NCBI GenBank assembly: GCA_905178155.1
Contig: CAJINV010000007.1
Coordinates: 1-64,000 of the forward strand
Direction of reading: 5' to 3'
DNA: 64,000 bases
Origin: Amoebophrya sp. A120
Taxonomy: Eukaryota; Sar; Dinophyceae; Syndiniales; Amoebophryaceae
A model generated the notes under the pieces. The model had not been told where the DNA came from. It saw nothing but the letters and a program-made list of their open reading frames with translations, and did not search any database. Below are positions 11,201-21,857 of this stretch, piece by piece. Position numbers and translations under genes: made by a program. Position 1 is the first letter of the stretch. Every line of letters begins with the position of its first letter.

Positions 11201-13713
11201 TGCTTTTCCTGCTAAAAATAGATACTTTTGCATTTCATACGTCCCCGTCAATTTGGCCCTCGAGCAATTCTTCGACGTCCTGGTCTTCTTCTTCGTCCTC
11301 TCCATCTCCCTCACCATCCTCTTCCTGCTCAGGCTCATCCTCGTCCTCGACAGCTTTTTTGGGTTGTTTTTTCGATGATGCCGTCTGCATCTTCTTCATT
11401 GGAGGAGGTACCGCAGCTTTCATTTTCTTGTTGCCAGAGTTGCTACTAGCAGTTTTCTTGGCTTTTTTATCTCCACTGGAATCCTTCTTGTTTTTTCCCT
11501 TTAGTTGCGTGTTCTCCTTCACAAGCTGGTCGTTCTTTTTTTGCAGAACACTATTTGTGATTTCCAGCAGTATCCTGTGCAAACTCACGCCCCCACGGAA
11601 AATGTAAATCTCCATTTTCTCAGAATATCAATGTGCGTGATGCACAATCCCCTGGTGCTGGCTCGGATTTCGTATTTCTTGTCATGCTGAAATTATAATC
11701 ACAATTGAACTTCAAGCACGTGGCTTGATGATAAAGAAGATGATGATGCTTCTGCACGAACTATGCACAACTCCGCTGCGATCGCGAACGTGTCACGAAC
11801 ATCCATGTCTGACAGTCTAGCAATTTTTCTTACAGACTCTGGACCGCCGGTCATGGGAACGTCGTTTTCAGTCAGGATAAACTGCTTCTTCTCCTCTTGC
11901 TCTTTCTTTTTTTCCGCCTTCTTCCGCTCTTCCCTTTTTACTTGGTTTTTTGATTTCGGGCGGAAATTCGGCACCCGCTTAACCGCGAATTCGATTGGAG
12001 CAAGAGGTAGTTGTACCGCAGAGGAAGAGGAAGGAGATTTCGACTTCGTATGGTGTTCTCAAACGCTACGCTCTCAACGGCTGTGACATGGATTTGTGAT
12101 GCGAGAATCGGAGCAGCGAAAGGGAAAGGGATCTTCCCGGAAGACCGTTCGCTTCTTGCATTACAGATTTGGCACGGACCTCCATACTGTTTGGCTGTTC
12201 CATAATTTGTCATGCGAAATACCTTGACCGTGTCGAAGATGCTGAACTGATGGTTATAAATTTTCCATGACATCAAATCATGTAAAGCAAGTTGGGAATG
12301 TGACGCTTGAGAGTCCCATACTTCGACTTCTCGTTCTCGGGCTGTTGCATCGCTACTCTGTACACTTTTCCGTAACTCCCCGACGCGATTTTTTGCATGG
12401 TGGCCCGTCCGACCCATGCTTCCGGGACGGTCACCACCTCGATTTTGACCCCAGCGCCTGGCTTGTCCTGTTTTTCCGCGACCCGCTCGAAACAGGCCTC
12501 CCGCAGTCGCAGCTCTTTTTTCTTGGAGGTGTGGCCGGTAAAGAGTGTGGAAGATGCAGCAGTAGTTGAAGATGATGACGACGACCCGATCGCTGGGTAG
12601 TGGTACGGCTGCAGCAGTGCGGGGTCCCGCGGCTCGGTTACCCACTCGGAGAAAGACCCGGATCGCCGCCCTCTCCGTTTCCGCCTGTCCTTTTTGTTCT
12701 TTTTCCGTACTGGTAGATTGTTCCCCGACTGCTTTTCGAGCACCTTCTCAAACAACTTCTGTTGGTTTCGGTTGAGTTTCTGCTTGTGCTGTTCAGCCGC
12801 GTCGAGGACTTCCTGCTTCTCTTTCGAAGTCATTTTCTTCTTCAAACTCTCCTCTTCACTGGTGGTGGCATATGCCTTGCAACTATGTCTGGGTCGGGAG
12901 GAATAGGAACAATTGCGAGGTCTGCATAAACACGAAGGTCTACGTCAGAGGTCTTGCAAGAACTTTAGTTTTGCAATAGAATACCAGACGATACCTACTC
13001 CGCATGAGAAATCTCCTCTCAAGGTTGCCGGATGAAGTGAACAGCCATACTTTCTACTAACTCGCACATGCAGTTGACACACTTTTGCATGACTGACAGG
13101 AGATCGGACCGTGGGCACAAGTTTGCATCATATTCATTCGTCCACATCAAGACATATTTGCAGTCGATACGGCTTGTAGTTGTGGTTGAAAACCGCCGAA
13201 ACCGTATCCAATTTGATCCGCCATCACCGAGCCGTGCTGCTCCTGCGAGGAGAAATCCCCCGAATCCTCCATCTTAATGTCGTTACCAGTTCCAGTACCG
13301 GCGCTGTTGTTAAAACCGCCGCCGCCCGCCCTGTATGCATTGCAAAAGTATCGCGCGACGTGCAACTAGTTGTGAATAATGGCTATGGCGTACCAGCATA
13401 GTACACTGCGACTGCAAACACGCTCAGCATGACACAAAGCGGAATGTGTCATGCTGAATTTACCTAAGAACAAACCAGATTTCTCATGCTCTTGCTCGTG
13501 CAGTACAACTCGCACTGGAATTACAACTACGACCCAGATACTCTTGCAATTGATATTCCCCCGCGGCTGTTCATGGCCCAGCACTCGAGATGCGGTTTCT
13601 TCAAAGCGTACACGGTGCGGCAGGAGGAATACTTGTTTTTGCCGACTGCTGGTGAAGATGCCTGTCTTGTTGTTGTTGGTGTTGATGTGAGCTTTTGATT
13701 TCTCATTCGACAT
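5228..13713 (-). CDS. large multi-exon protein kinase with long C-terminal extension
   Basis: All kinase landmarks occur in order on one strand, each in a separate exon. Gly-loop IASGSYGKVYRV lies near 12.37 kb, lysine FAVKRV near 11.96, helix C and beta-4 (RRIRHKNIIRLLG) near 10.9, and hinge LVYEFC near 10.65. Catalytic loop HRDFKAEN is near 9.91, DFG near 9.63 and GTADYFPWE (APE-like) near 9.55. Helix F (FGQVILEWL) is near 9.15 kb. A basic N-terminus starts at ATG 13713. A Lys-rich then Asp/Glu-rich insert sits between beta-3 and helix C. A coiled coil (8.6-8.9), a Lys/Glu-rich segment (7.8-8.0), Cys-containing segments (7.0-7.7 and near 6.3) and a Ser/Asn-rich tail ending at 5228 follow. 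The exon at 7564-8030 has no in-frame ATG, which supports one gene over two. Most introns are introner-like, so borders are approximate. The kinase group is not clear. Confidence 0.75.
6351..6626. mobile_element. IE-A introner, copy in kinase tail
   Basis: It begins TATCAAATGCAAATATGTCT, continues into CGGTCTGGAAGG, and ends AGACCCAGACACATTTGCAT before TTGATA. GTCATGC, GCATGAC and GCATCACAAG motifs occur inside. It separates two exons of the large kinase gene. Confidence 0.85.
6683..6979. mobile_element. IE-C introner, copy 2
   Basis: It begins GTCAGGATCGAAATCGACAA and ends with the complement, TTTGTCGATTTCGATCCCGAC. GCCACGCATAAAA near the left end is complementary to TTTTATGCGTGGC near the right end. 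The 297-bp length matches copy 1, and internal TTTGTCATGCTACTTTAGCA is also present there in complement. Confidence 0.88.
7291..7563. mobile_element. IE-A introner in kinase gene
   Basis: It begins ATCAAGTGCAAAAATGTCTG followed by GGTCTGGAAG, and ends AAGACCCAGACATATTTGGA then ATGCATA. TTTGTCATGCATATTTTG and GCATCACAAGTT motifs lie inside. Both flanks are coding on the minus strand. Confidence 0.85.
9176..9305. mobile_element. IE-D short introner, copy 1
   Basis: It begins TATCCAGAAAAAAAACAACA and ends GTTTTTTCTTGGATA. The arms also share CATCCATTTTTTG and CCAATTATTTG regions next to TTGCATGACAA on both sides. At about 130 bp it is the shortest type. It separates the kinase helix-F exon (DTFGQVILEWL) from the preceding exon. 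Confidence 0.75.
9356..9504. mobile_element. IE-B introner after kinase activation loop
   Basis: It begins CCTGTGCAAAAGCATCGCTC and ends GGTACTTTTGCAGCTGATA. It lies directly after the exon with DFG and the APE-like motif. Confidence 0.8.
9649..9823. mobile_element. IE-B introner between HRD and DFG exons
   Basis: The left end TATCCTCTGGAAAAGTATCG followed by ACGTA is complementary to the right end TACGTCGATACTTCTGCAAT followed by GCATA. An ACATGACAAAG motif lies inside. It separates the catalytic-loop exon from the DFG exon. Confidence 0.8.
10256..10546. mobile_element. IE-B introner in kinase gene (291 bp)
   Basis: It begins ATCCAGCGCAAAAGTATTAT followed by CGCAC, and ends GCGCAATACTTTTGCAATGG then ATA. 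The interior is longer and more diverged than in other copies. It separates the hinge exon from the next C-lobe exon. Confidence 0.7.
11058..11239. mobile_element. IE-B introner next to poly-Asp exon
   Basis: It begins TATGCATGGCAAAAGTATCG followed by TGTTCGCAGTACGAG, and ends AAATAGATACTTTTGCATTT followed by CATA. GCATGACA and TGTCATGCTGAGC motifs are internal. It separates the acidic-insert exon from the poly-Asp/helix-C exon. Confidence 0.8.
12871..13169. mobile_element. IE-A introner near kinase N-terminus
   Basis: It begins TATGCCTTGCAACTATGTCT followed by GGGTCGGGAGG, and ends ACATCAAGACATATTTGCAG before TCGATA. The interior is diverged but keeps a TTTGCATGACTG motif. Confidence 0.75.
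13334..13555. mobile_element. IE-B introner near kinase start
   Basis: It begins TATGCATTGCAAAAGTATCG followed by CGCGACG, and ends GACCCAGATACTCTTGCAAT then TGATA. Internally, GCTCAGCATGACACA is complementary to TGTGTCATGCTGA. Confidence 0.8.
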
Positions 13714-16700
13714 CTCGCATGTACATGAAGAACTGTGCAGCTCTCTGTGGTTTAGGTTGTTCTGTGCAAGGTTCAGAACAATACAAAACAGAACTTCTCC
13801 TCTTACTGGCTGTATGGTCAGCCGATCTAAAATCTTCAAATCAATTTACCGATTTAGTCCTCGCCGAGGCCAGCCGCGCCGAGATTTAGGGAAGGCTGAA
13901 CTGTTTCGTGTAGCAGCTGGTGTCGTGGTGACAGCTGTCCAATCAGCCCTGGTTATTCAGTTTCCTGAACAAAAATTCGAACTCGAAATCCACCCGGAGG
14001 TTGTCCCCGTGGTCGTGCTTGTGGGTTTAGGCTGTGGCTCGAATCGTCCTAAAAAAATGCTCGTACCGCTCCAGGTGTAGTCGTTGTATCTGTCGAAGTA
14101 GTTGCGACTTCAAAACGTTTTGGTTGGTGCACGACCGCAACACCTGACAATTTTGCGTACTTGTTACACAAGATGTCACTTATCGCTTTCACTTCACTGA
14201 CTCCGAGGAATGGAAAATGGAAGTAGAACGCGCTTCCCTTTGCATCACATCAGACGTGATGGCATTGCTCCTTGCATTAAAAGTTCAGAAGCAGCATACC
14301 ATTCCAATTCCTTGCATTAGAAGTTCATCCAAAAAATACCAGGCACCGCTCCCCCGCACTTCGTTCGTTCACCAATCGCTTCACAAGAGCGACGGACTTG
14401 GCTTTGCGAAATTTCTACGCATACGAAGAAGAAGAAGAGGGGGATGCTGCAATTCTGGAGGAAGCCATATGTCGAATCTTTATGCACTCAGGCAGTTGTC
14501 AACTCATAATGAGATCATACACTGCAGCATCACAGCTAGAATTCCCACGAGGCTACAAGAAGAATATTCGTTTTCGTTCTAGTTCAATCGCCAGCGTGCA
14601 TAGTTAGTATCATCGAAGATTATACATTGTTGTTTCACCATCTAGTATTCTTTTTCTAGCCCAGATTAATAGCGCTTCCATGCCTTGTGCTTCATCGAGA
14701 AAAAGTACCTATTCCTTACTCTCGTCATCCTCTCATCCTCACCTGACCGTCTTTATTGAGTCCCGGTCTTTTTTACCGAGCACAACACTGCGGTTAATTT
14801 GAAGCGCTCTCAAAGTACTTTTCTTGATTTCATTCCTACACTATATTCAATCGAAATCAAATTCCGACTAAAGACCGAATATCAACCGAGACTATTCCAA
14901 ACACAGCGACGATGACGATTACAAGACGAGGTCGAGAGTGACAAGTAAGCGTACTACTTGTCCGTTCCTTTCCAGAGTGATTCATTGTTTTTCCCAGTGA
15001 CGCTAGTAGTGATCATTTCTTACTTGTTAATGTTATCGAAGGAAAAAAGTGTTACAGTTACACACGACATCGAAAATAGCGTATTTTTTCAAGGGCAGGC
15101 TAGAACTTTTTTCGAGCTGCGGCTACCTGTCACGCCTATTGCGTTTTCATTTTCGTGTCAGGCAAAAAGAAGGCCTCCACGTAGCTGCGGCTGCTTCAGT
15201 TCACTGGAATAGCTAAGAAGGCAAGCTGCTACATGTCGCGGACCTGATTGAGAACTCCAGTGACTGATAGACCGGGCGGCGGTAGAATGTCTCAGCGAAA
15301 CAATAGAGCGGGCCAAGGTCAAAGCGATGCTTTCGACCTTGTGAGGGACAATGCCTGCTGTTTCACTTAGTCGCAAACCTGACGAACCGCAGCGACCGTT
15401 TTTGACGCCTCCAGCCTGACTTGCGCAACGGCGACACGCGCGGGAGCGAAAAGCGCAGAACAGCGCTCGCTGGCATTTGACGCGACGAGCGGCCGCTTTT
15501 GCAGTGCCAGCCTTTTCCTTCCCATCGTGGCCATGATGGCTCTACGTAATTTGCCCTTTCCTGGCCAAATCGACGCCCTGTCCCGAAAGCCAACTTTCCA
15601 CCCGGATTGCAAAAAAAAGTGATACACACTGCATTTTTTTGAGGGGTCAAAGCAAGGCCAGAAAAAATAGCAACTGTATCACTTTTTTTTCGATATGTAA
15701 CACTTTTTTCACCGGGCGGAATCCAACTTCGAGACTTTTCTCCCCGAGCGAAATCTTGATTCCCTTTGAAATGTGTAACACAGTAAATCGCAGAGTGCCG
15801 TGGGGGTTCGCAAAAAAACTGCTGTGTTACACACCAAAAAGTGTAACTTTGGCCAGCCCTCAAGGGAGGGTCAAAATGTGGGTGATTTTGCGCAAGAGAT
15901 TGCCGCTTTTTTTTCCAAATGTGTAACACCTCGACTGAAAGCAAACACGCGAAAGCGCGAGCCTTCAGCTAGAGGCTCTGTGTCAAGTTTGCACACCACG
16001 CAAAAGAAGCTGCCCCCACGTCCGTGATTGAATTTCAGGGATCCTGCGGGCGCAGGCTGTTCCGTGGGTGTCTGAGAAAATATCTCGCCTACAAGTCAAG
16101 CCGCGCATGCTTGATAGCGAAACACTCGCGCTACAGGGCTACCAAAACCCTGCCAATGTTCACCCGGAGGCGGTTTGCCACTCTTGTGACCGAGTCCCCT
16201 TCCATCTGTATTCTCTGCTTCATGTTGTCACGGGATGGGGCCAGGAAACAAAAGGCCAGCGAACCGCATTCCGGGCCAGCCATTGGGAGCGGAGCGCCAA
16301 AATAGGCGCGCCCTCAGCTAGCTAGTGTAGGACGTAACTGAGGGGGCCGGTGGCTGGCTGCATTCGTCATGTCTCCGTCATTCATCAGAAACGAAGTTTT
16401 CGCCGACCTGCGTGCCAAAAAAATTCTTACTGAACGTATGAAAATATTCGGCTTTTTTTTTGCAATGTGTAACAGTAACACTTTTTTTCTTCGATACTTG
16501 TGTATTTATTCGTCTTCGCCCTGAAACTTAGTATAGCAGGCTGTGAATTCGTTCTAAAAAACGGAAACATGAATCTAGGTCAACGCTGCTCGAATAAAGA
16601 TCATACTGAAGCTCAAAATCTGCAGAATCTTTCTGCCAGGTAGTATCACGTGCCTGAAAGACACAAAGACGCCCCAGCAGCTCCTTCACATCTGGTTCTG

Positions 16701-16831
16701 AACTGTTCTGCCGCTTGTCCGGCCAGCGGCCAGCGGCCCGCGTGCACAAGCTGTAGCTAGTTGTTTACATCCATCACAATCTCGCCGCTCGCAATTCAAC
16801 TGCCCGCGCATTTCTTCGTGATGCTGCTTCG
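13714..16831. other. intergenic region, no recognisable gene
   Basis: About 3.1 kb. Open frames here (for example around 15.4-15.9 kb on the minus strand) have implausible composition and overlap a cluster of TGTAACAC and GTGTTACA motifs. No introner termini of the types seen elsewhere are evident. Confidence 0.5.
15605..15930. repeat. cluster of TGTAACAC / GTGTTACA motifs
   Basis: At least six near-identical short motifs occur in both orientations, beside poly-T or poly-A runs (TGATACACACT, GTATCACTTTTTTTT, ATGTAACACTTTTTT, ATGTGTAACACAG, GTGTTACACACC, GTGTAACAC). A similar pair sits near 16465. This could be a decayed inverted-repeat element or a protein-binding array. Confidence 0.55.
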
Positions 16832-17719
16832 TCATACGAGCGACGTTCTGTTCGGGGTCGGAAGCGATTCCAATGAAACCTCTGATGAAGAGCCATCTGT
16901 TGCTATTGTAGTTCTGCTCACGGTTTGAGCCTCGACATCGGTCCAATCCTGTTCTGGTGCTCCACCTGGGTGAGAATGCGCGGACTTGACTGATACCAAC
17001 ATTGGCTGATCGGGGCCACGCGGGGCGTAGTTGATGTTTTCGTCGGTGCCACTGGTGCTGCTGCTTGTTGCAGGAGCCGATGTTGTGCTAAAGCGGGTCG
17101 TAGGACGGGGGTTTTCGTTCTCTGTTCTCAAAATTCCCCGAAATCGCCTGCACCATTCGAAGCCGCTTTTGACAACAAACAAGCTCGACCCGGAGACGAA
17201 GAAGTACTGCGCCGGGTTGCCTGTCTCCTTCGGATCGAACGTCAACCAACTTCCGACGCACAACAATCCCGTTGCCAAAACGTACAGCGTGCTGGAGTGG
17301 AAAACAGCATCGAAAAGAACATGGGCGGAACGGTCGCTGCGGCGGGCTGATCTTGCTATTCCTTGTTGTTCGACGTCCCGTCGCGGTCCCGGTCCAGGTG
17401 GACTACTTCTCTGGTCGTGTTGTATTTCCGCACTTTCATGCTGGGCAAAAGGGTGCTGCTTGTTCATCTGGATTCTTGCCATCGAATTCCTGAAGGGGCT
17501 TCCTTGCCCGCAGCTCCGGTCATCCTCTTTAAGAAAAGCGGCAGCAGTGACCGCTGCTGTTGCTGTGCACAACGGAGGGCCCTGACTGCTTGTGTGAGAA
17601 TCGAAACTGCGGCAAATCGAAGGATGTGACGAAAACGGGACGCCACCTTCATGAGCAACTTGCTGCTGCAACATAGGACTGGCTGCGCCACTGGATGTTG
17701 CTGTCGAAGGCGTGGTCAT
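16832..17719 (-). CDS. two-TM protein with YrhK-like core
   Basis: A single open exon of 295 codons from ATG 17719 to stop at 16832. The N-terminal half is hydrophilic and Ser/Gln-rich. The middle holds two adjacent hydrophobic segments, HSSTLYVLATGLLCVGSWLT and AQYFFVSGSSLFVVKSGFEW, joined by a short FDPKETGNP loop and followed by a basic CRRFRG motif. This helix-turn-helix membrane hairpin resembles the small YrhK-type membrane domain (family assigned from memory, not tested). The C-terminal third is Ser/Thr-rich and disordered-looking. It has no introners, unlike most neighbours. The substrate or role is unknown. Confidence 0.65.
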   Translation of the reverse strand: MTTPSTATSSGAASPMLQQQVAHEGGVPFSSHPSICRSFDSHTSSQGPPLCTATAAVTAAAFLKEDDRSCGQGSPFRNSMARIQMNKQHPFAQHESAEIQHDQRSSPPGPGPRRDVEQQGIARSARRSDRSAHVLFDAVFHSSTLYVLATGLLCVGSWLTFDPKETGNPAQYFFVSGSSLFVVKSGFEWCRRFRGILRTENENPRPTTRFSTTSAPATSSSTSGTDENINYAPRGPDQPMLVSVKSAHSHPGGAPEQDWTDVEAQTVSRTTIATDGSSSEVSLESLPTPNRTSLV

Positions 17720-20171
17720 CTTCACGTGTGATGCGCCACTCGAAGTAGAAAAACGCTCGGCGCTAGCACGCTAGCTTCCGGAAGGATAGGCCTGACTACA
17801 CTACGGCCGAATCAGGTGTTGTAGTCACGCGACGACGGAAATGGCACCACGACAACTTCTCGTGGTCGTGGAGAGCAGCGACTCATAATTGTACCAATAT
17901 CGTGATCGTCGCTATTCCTATTCGGCGGCTTAATAAATACAATCGAAGCTGCAAATTCATCTTATTTCTTAATCGGGGGAGCGACCAAAAGGAAGAGCAG
18001 TGCTTTGCGAACACTTCAGATTTATTTCTAAGTTGCTATGTTGAAGGGTCGCATTGCGCGCAGGTTTATTTCTACGTTGCTACGAATTGCGCGCGAAAGA
18101 ATGGCTGGAAGAGCGGAGCCGTGCGAGGATTGATTTTCTGATAGCTTCGTGCTTCAAGCTCTTGTGCATGTGCGTAGTCTCTACCTATACCATAAGTGTG
18201 TGAATCTGCCTACTCATTTATCGAAGGGGAAGGAACGAACAACAACAACACTACATCTACAACATACAATGGAAAATACGCCTCGCTGCAAGTGAATTAC
18301 ACACACCAATAGAAAAAAAATAAAAAGCGGGCGAAGCCGGCCGCAAGGACGAGGAGGAGGGGCCCTTTATAATCATGCCGCAACCACACTGCCAGGCCGC
18401 CACTACAAGAGAAAATAACGCAGACAGGCGCGCGCGAAAGGCCCGCCGACACGGAGGAAAGCTGGCCGCGAGGCCAATTAGAGCACGACTATGGCGCTGC
18501 CACACTGGCGGGCGGGCCCACTGTATGCAATGCCGGGCGTGGGAGTGGGAACAGGCGCAGCGCGCGGCCGGCGACGCGGGGGCGCGGCGCCTGCGCCCAC
18601 TCACAAGCACTTCCTTCGCCCCGCCCAAGCGCGCGGCGGTCGACGGGCCGCCCAAATGAACCGGCCCCCACCCATCTAGCTAAGCGCGGGTAGCCGCCCC
18701 CCCCGCCCGGACTGCTGCGGGCGCCGGGCCCGCGCATCCAAACCAAGCGCGGCCAGGCAGGCTAGAAACGGCCGGCGGCCGCGCACCGCCCCAGCCGCCA
18801 GCCCGCCCCCCCATCGCCCGCGCGCCCCGCGGGCGGCTCTCCTTGTTCCGCCGACGAATCTTTCTCCCTGGCTGCGCCAGGCACGCAAGCGGCCGCGCGC
18901 GGCGCTTTGCCAGTAGCGCGGAGGGCTTTCCTGCAGTTCTACGGAGCAAACTAACAGCTACCGGCTTTCGTCTGTCAGTCAAAATCGCGCGCGGGCGGAG
19001 GCGGCGGGCTAAATGAGTTGGGCGCACGAAGAGAACGGCCCGCCCCCAGCTGAGCTGTGCCCCCAAGATCGATGCGCACGGCAGGCACGCAGGCACCCGG
19101 GGCCGGGGCCACCATCCTGCCAAACCACGCAGGCTCCCCAATATCGGCGCCCCCCTCCTCGCGTGGGCCGGGCGAGTTGCAGGACAGGCTGGCTCGCGCG
19201 CCCACTCATTGGCGGGCCCCAAGCGCCGGCCGCCCGCCCCTTCCAACCGGCGTCCAAGTTGACAGGCTGCGGCGCCTCCCGCGAGCTGCCCAATTTGGTC
19301 CGCTCGCCGGCCCGTCTCGCCGGCCCCCGATGCATGCCTAGCACACCCCGGGGGGCGCCAAGTGAAAGAAGCGCGGAGACACCGGGCCGCGCGCCCTGCC
19401 CAACCAAGGCCCGGCACCCTGTGTGGCCCCGGGGAGATGCGGCGGCCTTCTGCCCTTCTATGGGACAAGCGGGGGCAGCTCGCTGGATCAACTTCGGGAT
19501 TGCGCTGCGGATCAGTCCGAAATTGATCCGCGGACCCGCTTGCCATATGAGAGAGTGGGGGATTGACGGGGCCCCCCTTTCCTCAGAAAAAACCGCCCCG
19601 GGTTGCTTAGCCTTCTCCCCTGCTGTCCTACGCGAAACAGAGATCCCGACCTCTTTGCGCGCTTTGCCAGTGCTGCGGTGGACACAAACTGAGCATGAAA
19701 AACTCAGCGGGAACAAGCACCACTTCGTCACAACCAGAGCGCCAAAATATCTCTCTAATCATCCGTTCCTCAGTTCTTTCCATCCATTTTGAATCTTCTC
19801 AGCCTCAACGAATGCCCAGAACAATTTTGCATCTCATTGTCGTTCTCATCCGTAAATATCATTTTCTTCCGTTGCAACAATAAATTTGCTGCAGTACGTC
19901 GTCGTACACGTTATAATATTCTTTTCCAATTACCATTGGCAAACATAAGTCGTGCTTCAATTGACATCCTCTTCAGATTTTTTAATACAATAGTTGATCT
20001 CTTGATCTTCGCAGTGGAAGGTGCAAGACGAAAACAAGCTTCTAATTACTTCTTCAAGTTCTATCTCATCTTACAATCGATTTAAATCCTTCATCATACA
20101 GAAAAGCAAAAGCTCCTGACTGGTGCAACAGAACCCGTTGCGCACAGAAGGTATTTCTTCAATCCTTAGCC
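17720..20171. other. intergenic region containing GC island
   Basis: AT-rich flanks (17.9-18.3 and 19.7-20.1 kb) surround the GC-rich island described separately. Nothing codes convincingly. Confidence 0.5.
18310..19690. other. GC-rich island without gene
   Basis: Composition changes abruptly to clearly GC-rich (by eye near 70 percent). Long open frames appear on both strands in several phases, which is expected from the scarcity of TAA, TAG and TGA. None shows a domain, and their products are Ala/Arg/Gly/Pro-rich. It ends near a CCCCGGGTTGCTTAGCC segment, where AT-rich DNA resumes. Confidence 0.6.
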
Positions 20172-21705
20172 TTACTGCTGCTCGTTTTCCGAGGCTGTGG
20201 TGGAAGCCAGCTGCTCTGCTTGTCTTGCTTGCGCTGCCTTCAACTTCCTTTCCTCCTCGTCCCCCGCCTCCAGCATCGCCAGACAGTCCTTGTATCGTCC
20301 GTGCGCAAGAAGCGTCGAAAAGTCCACGTCTGCCAGCGTCCATTTTTCGGTCTTCAGGAGTTGTAGGTGGTGTCGCCAAATGAAGAGAAACCGGCGGGCG
20401 TTGCGGGAGTTGATGCCGCGGGTCCGGTTCTCCTCATCTTTACTTTCACGCCTCCTGCGTCCGGGCGACGGTGGTCTCGCACCACAGAAGTATTTGCACA
20501 CCCCCATAAGCATACTCCTGTCTCCACCCGCGGTCTCACGACAGGTCGTCTTCACGCTGGTGTACTGATCGTAGAGCTCTTCAAACGCACGGCTCCTTAC
20601 GATATCAGCCTTGTACGCGGTGCGTTCCGAAAAAGTTTTTCCGACGACAGTCGGAAAGAAAACGTGGTCGAGATCCAAGACCGCGGCAGCGTCGAGTGTC
20701 CAGAGAGTGTTTTTGGATCCAGAAGGATGCCGTCATGGTTTTTGCTTGACAGTTCTCTGAGTCTTCCGCTGCTGTTTCCTGACACGCGTCCGGTGCGCTC
20801 TTGTCGCCATCGGTCGTAGACGTAGTTAAGCTGTTTTTTACTAGTGGAAACGAAGAAGTAGACGATTTTGTTTTGAATTCCGGTTTTTCGATTGACGAAC
20901 GCGAATTCAGCAGGCCCTTGTTCCGGCGGATCCCATCTTCTTCTTCGTAGTTCTGCTGCGTAATCAGATCAAACAGCGCGACCAGAACTGGATTGATTTT
21001 TACAAGAACTCGGGCCTCAAGCTCGTTTCCAGCTTTTAGTGGTGTAACTGGCAGTCCAGCTGCTGCAGCGGTTCGCTCCAAAACGCTCCCCGACGAAGAT
21101 GTCGATGGTGCCGCAGAAGCATCGTTTCCAGCGTGATGCGGATCGTCTTCGTTGGTTGGTCCCGGAGACTGCAGCTGCTGCTCCTCACTTGCGAGGAAGA
21201 TGCCTTGCCGATATTCAGGCACGAGCAGAATGTTGTCACGGTACCTCCACGCAGCAGCGCTTTCGTCCGGAGAGAGTCGCCAGAACTCGTTCTTGTAATA
21301 ATTTATGTCCATTCTGGACCAAGTGCTGCTAATGCGCCTCGGGACATGGCCGAGAATTCGTGGCACGAGACCAAACGGGACAAATTTGGTCTCGCTGTTT
21401 ATCCAAAAGCGGAACTCATGATCCACCTGCGCCTGCTCGTCCAGCGGCATCTTCTCCCACCCGAACCTGGTGCTTCTCCTCATGTTACTCTTTTCCCACT
21501 TCTGGCTCTGGCGCTCGGAACGCGTAGCGTAGTCGTAGTGCGTAAATGTTCGCGGGTTGTTTCGTACGCGCGTCCTCGCTTGCTCGAGTTTTTCTCTTGC
21601 GATTTGAAGAAACGCAACCCAGGGAAATGCCTTCTGGCTGAGAGCTTCCTCCGCAAAAAAGAACCATCGCCGTATCCAGATGAAAGCACGACCATCTGTT
21701 AGCTA
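20172..21705 (-). CDS. unrecognised protein, reading frame broken
   Basis: A minus-strand coding stretch with natural composition. The upstream frame reads LEQARTRVRNNPRTFTHY, then from ATG 21483 RRSTRFGWEKMPLDEQ and WSRMDINYYKNEFWRLSPDE. The downstream frame reads AVLDLDHVFFPTVVGKTF, then FIWRHHLQLLKTEKWTLADV and a Glu/Lys/Ala helical tail ending at 20172. Between them (about 20.68-20.80 kb) the frame changes with no clear intron; an AAAAA run lies exactly there. Either a small unusual intron or an indel explains this. The coding frame extends upstream of ATG 21483 to a stop near 21705 without another ATG, so a 5-prime exon may be missing. I do not recognise the family. Confidence 0.55.
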
Positions 21706-21857
21706 AGTCTTTCTTTCTTCATTTGGAACGAAGCTTCTTCATTTACTACTTCAGCTGCACGCACAACGTGTTGCTGATTTATCGATTTGCTTCCTCATCA
21801 GACGCACAGGTGCTTCTGCGAGTTTCACGACATCGGGAGTCATCAATAAAACTTTTT

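Noticed and set aside
15363-15944. 193-codon minus-strand frame
   Set aside because: Overlaps the TGTAACAC motif cluster and has no protein-like composition.
18680-19792. Overlapping 240-290 codon frames on both strands
   Set aside because: Explained by the GC richness of the island, where stop codons are rare; no domain is present.
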